NCBI GenBank assembly: GCA_964035545.1
Contig: OZ037768.1
Location: 4,765,241 to 4,829,240, forward strand
Source: Bugula neritina
Lineage: Eukaryota; Bryozoa; Gymnolaemata; Cheilostomatida; Bugulidae
Length of the DNA stretch: 64,000 bases
Direction of reading: 5' to 3'
Made by a program: the position numbers and the translations under genes. Below the pieces are notes generated by a model. It saw only the letters and a program-made list of their open reading frames with translations. It was not told the origin of the DNA and searched no databases. Below are positions 1 to 10,176 of the stretch, one piece after another; positions within the stretch are counted from its first letter, which is position 1; the number at the start of each line of letters is the position of its first letter.

Positions 1-850
1 ACAGTCTGAACTTTTGTATTTTTTTGGGCCTGGTGATTTGAACAAAACCATAGTTAAAGGCAAAAGATTTGAAGTCTTCTAAAAAATACTGCACAATATG
101 ATCAGAAATTTTAGAGCAAGGTGTCAAGCAAATATTTTCTTAATTGAAAAAAAATAACTTTAGAGCTGGTGATGTCTTTTAATAAAGCAACTTCTATGGA
201 CAGAAAATGGTAACCAATCACAAGTAATAAAACAAGTCGATGCCTGGCTTTTTTTCAAATACGTATGTCTAGAAAACTTAAGGCATATGAGTTGGGATTA
301 CGGAAGGTTTGCCTCTTTCCTAAAAAATTTCCATTTCTCTGTCATTTTTGCAATTATTTGAGACATTTTGAGCCACCCCACTGACTTTATAGCTCTAGCT
401 CTCCACTTTGTTTTACCAATGTGACCTCTATGAGTCTTGTCAAACATGCACGCCTCGATGTTTGACTTAAATGACAACGCGATTGTCAAGAACTATATTT
501 TATGACATTATTAATGGGGGTAAGCCTATACTGACATTCTAAATAAGAGTGCAACAAAATCTATTAGAATGAGAAATTGTGGGCCAGCCAGGCCTTTTAT
601 AACGAAATATCATAAAATATGGCTTCATAATTATCTTGTCAAACTTTCATCTCAACGAACAAATGTGGCAGTGCTATACTGACGCAACATAATAAGAAAA
701 ATCATCCACAGTCACAAATTTATTGTTTGGAAACATTATAGGAAAATCCCAAACCTCTGGTGGTTAGTTTTATTTAATTTAAAGAAAACATTCATTCATT
801 ACTGATTAATTACAATATTTATAGAGAAATTGACAAAACATATACATTAC
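1..850. other. Left flank; probable intron or distal part of Ig gene A
   Basis: No exon could be supported here. Ig gene A (minus strand) ends phase 1 at 851, so its next exon, the counterpart of exon 8 in genes B and C, should lie to the left. In B the next exon is about 0.4 kb away and in C about 1.1 kb away. I looked for the exon-8 pattern (Cys, then ISWYSK) and did not find it, so it is either beyond the window edge or lost. The stretch is AT-rich with only short random open frames. Confidence 0.5.
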
Positions 851-3800
851 CTTGTAAATGATTACACTTCTCAATTCTTCCTGCAATATTAGTATAAACA
901 CAACAATGTGACCTCATAAAATCTGCAGCTTCAACAGGATCTATAATTAAAGTTGATATTATGGGTTTGGAGATGTTATTGAGGGTGGTTGTGGTTACAT
1001 GGTATCTGCTTCTTGAGTCATCCACTGCAGAGATCCTAAATAGAGCACCAAATACAATTGTGGTAAACAAATTCTTTCAACTAACTTCAAATTCGATTGT
1101 ATAAACTTTTAATTATAATGTATTCTGTGCTGTAGTTAAGAAAATTATGTTCTCATTCTGTACTATTCACTGGTTTATAGAGCCATGAAACACCAGTGAC
1201 TGGAAACTTAAGTAGGGGTCAGTTTTACCTTATGGCTAATTTACAAAATAAATTGAGTACATGCATGTCAACCTGGTTACCTTGTAAGTGAGCACACTTC
1301 TCATTGTCTCCAACATTATTACTATAAACACAGCAATATGACCTCATAAAACTTACATCTTAAGCCGCATCTATTACTAAAGTGGACGCTATTGGTACAA
1401 TTAAGAAGGTAACTGATATTAGTAGTACTTATATGATATCTGCATATTAAGTCATCCACTGAGAAAATTCTAAATTTAATGAATTGGTAAATCATATTTT
1501 CAGCAATTTTAAATGTAGTTTTTATTAGGTTTTTTAAATTACAATGTACTTGATATGCACTTACTCAATATTATTATAGGACCAGAAAACATCTGTCAAT
1601 GAAGACGCAAATTGTGAGGTTGAACAGCTAAAATTCAAGTACGGCCCACTTTGTGCTGTCACGAAGGATGCTTCAATTGATATTTTCGGCTTAGCTGTCA
1701 TAAAATGAAGAATAAAAATATATAATTTCAGTTCTAAAAAATAAAATTTTTCTATCCAAATTATTACAATAATATCTCATAAGCCAGTAAACACAACCTT
1801 TCACCAAGAGAATTTGGCCAATGCCACAATGATTTAGAAGTTAAACACAATCTGTTAGAGATATAATTTTTAAATAACAGCTTCAACATGGTATAAAAAC
1901 AAACAAAATAGTCGCTACTGTAAGCAATTCTTAATGCTGACAATAAAAAAACAGTAAAAAATCTTTAATTATGTGCAGCCAAAACTTTCACATGCAGTTG
2001 CTTAAAAAACATACGCAATATTCGTAAAGTGATATTCTTGGATATAGGAGAAGTCACTCTATTCCTGGCAGTGCAACTGTAAACACCAGCCTCTGCAAGG
2101 GTTACATCTTCCAATACCAAAATTTCCTCTGTATGCTGTATCAAAAATAGAAGAAAGTTGTAATATAATCAATATATAATTATAAAGTTATACAGTGTTG
2201 TAGCTGCATCAGACTACTTAAAGATGTTTTGTTCATTTTAGTTACATCCAAGTTTCTACTGTGCTATACATAGTCAATTGAATGTAAAATATTTAAGAAC
2301 TGAAATACATTAAATATAAAAATAACGGAAACAAATTATTCACCAAGTAACATAGAATATTAAAAATATTGTATATATATTTTTAAACTATTTCATTATG
2401 TACTGGCTATAAACTGCTTTCAGATACGACAGACAAATTAATGTAGTTACGGCTTTTATACTGTCTAACAATTTAATTTTGACAATAAAACTTTGGAAGT
2501 TGAAATGTTAAATAGATGAATATTCAGATTCTAAAACCATATTAGAAAAAACATGGACCTCACATAAAAAGGCATAAAATAAGTAGTTAATAGTATTTGA
2601 AGGTTACATCTGCAGAAGGGCGCAAAGTGATTCCATCCACTCTAACCCAAGTAACCTCTGGCGGAGGATACCCTGTTATTTTACAATCAAGTTTTGCATC
2701 ACTTCCTTCATTTGCTGTTATCTCAGTTTCACCATCCAAAAATCGCAGAGGCACTTTAAAGGAAAAATATATTCATAACTATATAGCGATAGCGACAATG
2801 CAATTAGCCGATGTAATTTAAATTTGAATGATCTTTGTTCAGTTACTAAAAGCAGTTCTTTTAATTGTTTTCCCATTATTTAGTCTGCAGTAAGCCTCAA
2901 CATTATTAGGTAAAAATACTTCAGATTTTAATCTCAAGTGATGCGCACATGAATATTACAAAACGCTTTGAAAAATTATTAATTAATTAGTGCAAAACAA
3001 GCTTTTGAAAAATAACCCTAAGCACAGATATTGGGTACTCTTTGTAACGAAGAAACCTAAATTTTACAATGGTAAATTACTATGATAATTAAGTACTGCT
3101 AAGGTTTATTCTTTATAATTTTGCAAATTTCTATTAGCTAATTAGTCCTTATGGGAGGCAACTCCTTGTCCTAGTAGCTCTAATACCACATTACAGTAAA
3201 GTGATAATACAACTATAGGTCCAACTCTAGAGAGGGGCTTTGAAAATAAAACTAGTTGAATAACCAGTATTAAATTTTTTAAATAATAATGGAGAATACT
3301 AGCATAAAATATACACTGGTTCACTTACATGCCACAGAAATTTCGATACTGTGGTTGGTATTTATCTGCGTAATTTTGTCATTATCATCCTTCTGGAGAA
3401 CCAACATTTCACATTGAAATAATATTGCTGAACTATTTCCAGTGCTATAGTAAGAAGATGATAATTGGTTCACTATGAGACTCATACTACCATCCCTAGG
3501 GCTATTTTCAGGAATTTCTTCAGGAATAACTTGGAAGCCTGGCTCGGGTCTACGGCGAGGGGTAAAAATTACCGAGGGTGATGTAAGTGAACCATACTTC
3601 CATTTCACCTACAAATGAAGCAAATAATATAAAGGAACTTATAAAAAAAAGCAAAGGCATCAAAATTAATGAGAAATTTGCAAGTAAAAATTTACTTACC
3701 TCACCATATGTATATGTGAAATCAGAATTTTCATAGAAACAAGTGATGTTAAAAGGTGTTGTAGGAGAGACGTCGTATTTACCGCTCTCAGCATTGTAAG

Positions 3801-3902
3801 CAACTGTAGTAGTAATATTGGCCATCGCACGATATATAATAGGAAATGATGATGACTCTTTTATAACAAACATCAGCAGACAGCCAAGCAAGCAGACATC
3901 CA
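851..3902 (-). CDS. Ig-superfamily surface protein, paralogue A (3' end outside window)
   Basis: Probable secreted or membrane-attached protein with Ig-like domains; ligand unknown. Coding exons on the minus strand: 3902-3700, 3608-3329, 2753-2608, 2135-2015, 1694-1565, 1035-851, all joining in frame. The first exon begins after an acceptor as TG GAT, so the ATG is probably split, its A coming from a 5' exon ending at 4822. A signal peptide follows (MDVCLLGCLLMFVIK). Domain 1 spans two exons (FNITCFYEN, VKWKYG, LFQCEM). Domain 2 is I-set-like (DAKLDCKITG, VTWVRVDG, AEAGVYSCTARN). Domain 3 has LNFSCST, VFWSY and HCCVYTN. Domains 4 and 5 and the anchor, present in paralogues B and C, are not in the window. 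Between the two exons of domain 3 lie two dead exons (1281-1469 and 1157-1213), suggesting loss of a domain. Head-to-head with the ARMC10-like gene. Family identity as IgSF is firm; function unknown. Confidence 0.8.
1157..1213 (-). pseudogene. Truncated dead copy of the Ig domain-3 first exon inside gene A
   Basis: Encodes a relic of the SPVTGVSWLYKPVNSTE segment found at the end of exon 6 in genes B and C. The 5' half of the exon is missing and the donor GT is changed to AT (exon end followed by ATGAGA instead of GTGAGA). It lies between the dead exon 1281-1469 and the intact exon 851-1035, as expected for a decayed domain duplication. Confidence 0.7.
1281..1469 (-). pseudogene. Dead copy of the Ig domain-3 second exon inside gene A
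   Basis: Clearly homologous to the intact exon 1035-851 and to 14643-14459 and 25311-25124. It keeps an acceptor-like and a donor-like end, but a one-base loss near the start (TCTCAGTGG against TCTGCAGTGG) shifts the frame into a stop, and further changes follow. It still shows the relic of the CCVY..N..GDNEKC segment. It probably came from a tandem duplication of the two-exon domain and is now intronic. Confidence 0.75.
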
Positions 3903-4822
3903 CTGCAACATAAATGTTATAAAAAGTATAGTGTGTATTACTAAATAAATAAAATTACTCCTGACTGAAACCAATTTTTTTAACTACATAGAGCTTTTTC
4001 TTGGATCCTTCAACCTCAGTCACACCTCCTTCATATAATCTTTCATCACAGCCATGGACTTACTACTGGGCCATCTTTTCTTCCTTTATTTTGGCATCGT
4101 CACAACCCTGATTTCCATGTAGCCTTCATCTCCCATCATCATTATGTGATGATGTGCAATTGTGCGTGTAACCCTGCTTTATAATTACTTTTGTTATTGT
4201 AATTACTTGAGCAGTTTGACCATTTACACTGATACTCAAACTCAAAATGGCTACCTTTCATATTTCAATAGTAATACAGAACATCTACTAATAGTATAAC
4301 TATATTAGTAATACTAATAATACATGCAAATTTATATGATGAGTTAAAATATAACAATTAGTATTGGTACTAGTAGCAGTATTATATTTATTAATACTAT
4401 AATAGCTATAGGTACTTGGAGTTAATCTTATACTTATAGAATTTAATAGTCAAGGTGATGGTGTCATTTATTCTCCATGATTTATTTAGAATTTATATCT
4501 TATTGCTGTCATTCATAATTTACAAAGTATTGGTAAAAAATTAATATTATATGATGTTGAAAATTTTGCTTTGCTTGATAATTCAAGTTTACAATGACTG
4601 TTATTAAACTTGAGTTTCAATTCAAATTGATAATTACCAACACTACTCATACTGTTAGTAACAGTCAGACTAATAGTAATACAAATGCAACAGTTATACT
4701 AAAAACAATAATATTATCAATATTTTAATAGTAATTATTAAATCCTAATGACCAAGTCCCTAAGACTATGAGTATGACTATGACTCAAAGTCAAGAGCAA
4801 TACCAGTACCACAAAACTTACT

Positions 4823-5159
4823 GATCAAGACCTCTTCACACACTGCACAGTATAAATATAACTCTTGAAAATTAGATTTTAATGAATCCTCAGTGTCGTT
4901 AAAATGCTCATTATATTTACTGTATTTTGTGTCCGATCATGGTGATGAAGTTTTGCCTCATTATTAGTTTTTGACGTTAAACTTAAATTAGATGCCCAGC
5001 AGACGGCGTATTACCACGCGCACGCACGCCTTTTCTCATGCGTAAATATTTTTTAAATGACAGAATTGGCCAATGAACTGAAACTTCTTATAGTTCAGTG
5101 GTATTGGCCATTGGGGTCAAAGTGAGATTGCGTTGATTTGTCACACTCAAACGGCCAAA
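4823..5159. promoter_or_regulatory. Probable bidirectional promoter between Ig gene A and the ARMC10-like gene
   Basis: About 340 bases separate the likely donor of the gene A 5' exon (4822, minus, sequence A then GTAAGT) from the ATG of the ARMC10-like gene (5160, plus). The block 4990-5040 is GC-rich (CACGCGCACGCACGCC) and, read on the minus strand, resembles the upstream blocks of genes B (17925-17975) and C (29218-29262): a GCGCG/ACGC core followed by CGTCTGCT. The core resembles an NRF1-type palindrome. No TATA box is evident. The shared block is seen directly; promoter function is inferred from position. Confidence 0.5.
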
Positions 5160-8100
5160 ATGGGCAACCAAAATTTTTCTTTCTCTCATTTGTTAATTAT
5201 TTCCGCCGTCGCCATTTCAACCTACTATATAGTTAATCATTTAAAAAAGTTGTTAAATACACGACGCAATTCTGCCCATGCTGCCGATAATAATGTGAAT
5301 ATTAATCATAATGCTGACAGTGGGACTCGTACACTTACAGTTACAGCCACAGGCGACACTGATAAGGAATGTTGTGATGGCCCTATTGCTAGCAACGGTA
5401 AGAATCCGAATGCGCCTCAGGCTCATGCCCGTAGCCGTAGGTGTAGTACAGTAGTAGTACTAGTACTACTACTAGTACTAGGAACTACGGTAATTGCTGT
5501 TACTGTTGGTACTAGCAGTAAGTAATTATATTAGGTTTAACTTCAGTAACCGTAAGGCTATCGGTAAGTGTAATATTCGCATCATGAGCATTGGAGTTGG
5601 TCATAATTAATATTATAAATATAAATAATAATATTAATCTATATGAATATGAATATCACAATGATTATCATTATAATATTGATAGTTAAACTAAATCAGT
5701 TAATTTTATACGTATAAACTTGAATTATCATTAAGCCTTAAGGTGATTAGTATCTCACCCAGTCTCATAGTAACTCGAACTCAAACTGTAAGTCAATGAA
5801 TGTGTAACTCAAACTGTAAACTTCTAGAAATTCAAATTCATTAATTATGGCGTGGAAATATTAAATAATCAACATTGATTGTTAATAATTGGTGTTGCAT
5901 TAATTGTAAGTATCATTATTAATATTAGTATTACGATTACCATTATGATTAGGCATTAGGCATTATGATTATCAACTCACTATCACTATGACAGTATAAG
6001 TATCGCCATCGGTGAGTATGTATGTGAGTATCAGTGTTGCTGTTAGTGTTGTCAATAACTGTATTAGTAGTTGTAGACAATACGTGAATGTCTACTCACT
6101 GTGTCTCCTGTGACAATCATGATCAAAATCAGAGCCCTTTTTAAACTCAGCAGTCCGAAAATTAATTAGTTAATCACCATCAAAATCACGCTAAGATAAA
6201 CTTGAAGCTTTTTTAGTATTGTAGATTGTTGAGACTGATGAACTAAAACTATGGCATCTATCAGCCTCAGGTTCATTTTCAGTGTTTGCCAAATTTTCAA
6301 ATCAGCCTAAAATATTTTTGGTGGTATATTTAAGTTGAAATTCAGAATAAATTTCAGTAAATTTTTAAACACATTTACTAAAATAGCTTGCTTGCTATTT
6401 TCATCAGCTTTTGTGACAAAAAGGTTTTAGTAGTTTATCATTATGGCTGATGGCAAACCTTTGTGGTCAGTTCGTTTCTGGCTGCTTTTTTGTGAAATAA
6501 TAAACTATAACCAATCTCAACGTAAAATCCAAGCTGATGGAGTTTAATTATAGCCACTGACTTGCCATTTCTATTGCTACACTTATTTTATCTGCCAATT
6601 CTACTAGATTTTAGGAATATTTTAAGCCAGACACTCTTTATTTCAAAATTAATTTGCTAGGGTGTGATATTCTGAACAAAGATACAGATGAAGCTTGTCA
6701 ATTGCTTAGCACAGCTGATGGCTTCTTGGAGTCTTCTCGAGCTTTATCTGCTGAAGATTATCGGCAAGCATTCTGCAGCATCCAGAACAACACTATATCT
6801 GTAAAAGACTGCTTGGTACTTGCAAACCTTTTAAGGAGTTCTAACACAACTCAAGTCAACGAAGGCCTGAACCTGGTTATGAGACTATCTCTTACATCCC
6901 AGGAAAATAAGGTTGATCTAACATTTGATAGCACAAAGTTGCTAAAATTTTTAATTTTGGAAAGAATTACTATAATTTACACATTTGAGATATGCCAGTA
7001 TAATGTAAAACAGTTCAATTGTATACTTTAGTGTATTTTTAAGTTTCATCAATATAATTAAAATTTGTTGAATGGTCGCTTTATCGGCATATTATTTTTG
7101 CTACTTCTAACTTGCTGTAAGTAAGCAATACATGTTTTACATTGTTTACCGTAATAGCTTCTGTTAAAGTTCTACTAGCTGCCTCGTTAACTACTAATCA
7201 ACTAATGGACAGTATGCTCTTTGTTAGGAAATATTACTACAACATGGCATTGCTACTGAACTCAAGAGGTTAATTTGTCTTCAAGGAAGTTTGTCGGAAG
7301 AAATATTAATCTTGGCCATGAATGCAGTTAATAATCTACTTCTTAGTGAGATGGGCCAAAATGCTTTTATGGTGAGTTCTTTGCTCTCAATAAGTTAGCC
7401 TTGTAGGGTTGTATTTTGGCACACCCATGTAACTTTTAAAATGGGGGAAAAGTAGGCCAAACTATTGGTAATAAACAAAAATAAACTAAAACTTGTTTCC
7501 AAAAATGACTCGAGTTTTAATAAGTTGGGAGTCCTAAGCAGTTCTGCACAACTGGAAACCGAAACAATGTGCTTATTCTCAGCTTCTAAAATTTGGTCAC
7601 TTCCAATTGTGTTTAAAGAATGATTATTGAATTATTTAATAATAATTATTTCCAATTGTGCCATTTGGTCATGACTGTTTGAAGTTTCAGTAAGACCTTT
7701 ACAGATTTTCTCTTAACCAGTTTTGGAAGTGCTTCTAACACTACTAGTTGTCATCAAGTGTCCTGACTAATTTTTAAGCTATATATTATTTTACCAGAAA
7801 AGAAAATAAACTTCAGTATTTATTGAAATTACCTCACCTTTTTATTTAAAAGTTTTTAATAGTTCTTAAAAATTACCCTCAGCAACACTACTTAGTAATC
7901 AAGAGGAGATAAATTAAAAAAAAAGAATCTAAAGGCACCATAAATGGCTTTTCAAATAATATATCTCTTGCCCATCTTAACTTTTTATGTCATATGACAG
8001 TTTTAAATTTATTGAATCTATTTCAAGTGAAAATATTTGCTTTAAAATTCATATATTTTGTGTTATATAAGGGTAAATGTGAAGTTTCGTGAGTTGAAAT

Positions 8101-9572
8101 GATGCTTTTGTTTCAAAATATTTATGAGATTTATATTTATAGACTAGTGCAAGATTTTCAACACGACATATTTTTCAAGAAGGTGTCAAATGTTTTATAA
8201 CTAGTCTGGTGGGACCTCACACATGATATGGTTTGTGGCTAAAGTAAACTTTAGACGCAACAAGTCTTGATCTTATCTAAGTTTTCATTACTATATTATC
8301 CTAATTTATCTATTTTACTATATAATTTTGTTAACTTGATAAAGATGAAAATTCATATTTTATGTATAAAAGAAATACTTTTAGGTAAAACAAGATATGC
8401 CTGATGCCACAGTGTATAAGAAAGTGTTAATTTGAGCTGTCTCAGGCCTCTCAACAGTATGCATGCAGATAGTGTAGTTAATACTGATGTTTCTTTCAGC
8501 CATAAACTTAAATTTGTCATGTTAATCTCAACATGTCAGTTTTGTTTCAGGACATGATGTCTCAAATCATGGACAGTTGTTTGTCAACAAATGAGAATTT
8601 GGCTACTGCCTCACTTCAATGTTTGACTAATCTCACCCTTACAGTCAACCTCAGCAGTCATGCAAGTATTGTTGAAAACCTGCCACGTCTGCTTGGCACC
8701 TTGGATGTGTATCAAAGTAGACGACTTCAAATTTGTAAAGTGCTGGTCAATCTTTCTGCCTGCAATGCTATGGTTCCTTGTATCTTGGCAGCAAAGGTAA
8801 GTTCTCAACTCATTGGTCTGTAAATTACTATGAAGTACAAATTGCTAAGGAATATAAATTGATCAGCAATTCTAACGTTTAAATACTATGCAAGTGTAGG
8901 TTTAGATTGCATAGGGATAGGGAGAGTCTGTAATTACTTCATCAAATATTAAACAGGTAAAAGTATTAAATTTATTGTAATATATTGTAATATGAAATTG
9001 CTGCTATCAGCCGACTACAATTAAGGCTATAAAATTTATTCAAATTTAGTTGAATTTAATAATTGAATTATTGTTTACAACTGAACTGCACCAGTAACAA
9101 CTACAATTTTTAAGTCAATGTGTAGGTAGATGGATACATTTTCACTATAAGACTAAGCAGTTGTAAAATGCAAGAGTCTATCAGATTTTAGAGTATGGAT
9201 GCAGGTTATTCATTATAACATGTCAGAACAAAATTAGATTAGCAAATGTCATTCTGATGCACTGTGATGTAGATTCCATGGTGTGCAAGAAACCTTTTGG
9301 TTGAAGATAAGGATATAGCTAGACGATGGCTACGATTTATGGTCAATATCACCCAAGCCGCACTAGATGATCATGTAACTGAAAAATCATTACCTGTGAA
9401 ATACAAGGCAGCTAGTCCTGAAACAACTTATTGCTATTTATATGGATCCAGTAATCAAGTACTTTTAGATAGTCTTTTATCACACAACTATGAAGATGAT
9501 GAATTAAACCAGCTATCTAATACTTTATATAAAAATATCAAAATGAAAAAAATACTAACTGCTATGTCGTAG
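5160..9572 (+). CDS. Armadillo-repeat protein, ARMC10-like, N-terminal membrane anchor
   Basis: Five exons: 5160-5517, 6661-6911, 7228-7371, 8551-8796, 9273-9572; all join in frame to 432 aa. The ATG at 5160 has a good context (AAA before, G after). The N-terminus has a hydrophobic anchor (FSHLLIISAVAISTYYIV) followed by Lys/Arg, like the mitochondrial outer-membrane anchor of ARMC10/ARMCX proteins. A second hydrophobic stretch near residues 104-118 (STVVVLVLLLVLGT) is unusual. From about residue 140, helical armadillo repeats follow, with family-typical segments ILAMNAVNNLL, ASLQCLTNLTLTVNLSSH and QICKVLVNLSACNAMV, matching the Arm_2-type domain. The donor of exon 2 (GTTGAT) is weak. Convergent with Ig gene B; a poly(A) signal lies at 9676. 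ARMC10 relatives act in mitochondrial dynamics and transport; that role here is inferred. A general ARM-repeat protein is the alternative. Confidence 0.8.
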
Positions 9573-9675
9573 CACCCAATGCTATCCATTTACTTGTAGA
9601 AATCTGAATATAGAATAACATAAATGTTTATAAATCAGTGGAAATATTTGCATTAATTTTATGTTGTAATTATTC

Positions 9676-9681
9676 AATAAA
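9676..9681 (+). terminator. Poly(A) signal AATAAA of the ARMC10-like gene
   Basis: AATAAA lies about 100 bases after the stop codon of the ARMC10-like gene. The surrounding 3' UTR is mirrored by the decayed copy at 30060-30240. Confidence 0.6.
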
Positions 9682-9721
9682 AAATAGAAGCTATAAATAT
9701 TATAATATATTTATAATTATT

Positions 9722-9806
9722 TATAATATATTTATCTTTTGACTTTGAAATTAGAACCAGGTGTAGAGACACCAGTGACAAACTAATCTATCACAGCGTT
9801 CTGTTA
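9722..9806 (-). pseudogene. Relic of the QARS 3' end (exons 20 and 19)
   Basis: The 40 bases from about 9767 match plus-strand 30763-30802, inside QARS exon 19, at about 32 of 40 positions. All eight differences I count are transitions, as in decayed neutral DNA. Just before it, 9725-9750 resembles the last QARS exon (30260-30290). The intron and part of exon 19 are missing. It lies immediately after the ARMC10-like gene, mirroring the ARMC10 relic beside the intact QARS. Short, so a pairwise alignment is needed, but the order of both pieces is preserved. Confidence 0.55.
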
Positions 9807-9852
9807 GGAAGGGCATTCCGTCATAATTCTTTGTTTGCCACAATAGTAAAAA
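9807..9852 (+). mobile_element. Possible tail fragment of the tRNA-derived SINE
   Basis: GTTAGGAAGGGCATTCCGTC resembles GTTAGGAAGAGCATCTGGTC in the SINE copy at 31451-31646, and the similarity continues into the TCATAATT..TTTGTTTGCC part. No tRNA-like head is visible here. Too short to be certain. Confidence 0.35.
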
Positions 9853-10176
9853 ATCGTCGGCCTGCAAGTTTATATTATATTTATATTTCTAAATAATATA
9901 TACACAGATAAAGTCATATATGATTATATTTCAATTTTCATGATACAAGGTCTATACAGAATTTGAAAACAAACATAGTTATTCAATTTTTGAGCTGCTT
10001 TGGGAAAAGGCAATTCAATTGAAATGATCACGATTTTTAACAATTTCAATAGTAACATGATGAATACTAAACTAAAATAACACCAAATTCATCAGAGAGA
10101 GTTGAATAGAAATACTGGACAACAATTAATTTACAATACAAAGAGCCAACTCAGCAGTAAACGAGGTATTATTAAC
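9853..10176. other. Intergenic spacer and 3' flank of Ig gene B
   Basis: AT-rich non-coding sequence between the convergent ARMC10-like gene and Ig gene B. From about 9890 it is similar to the 3' flank of gene C (19015-19369), including the shared segment ATTTCAATTTTCATGAT, so the duplicated block extends beyond the coding exons. No further feature seen. Confidence 0.6.
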
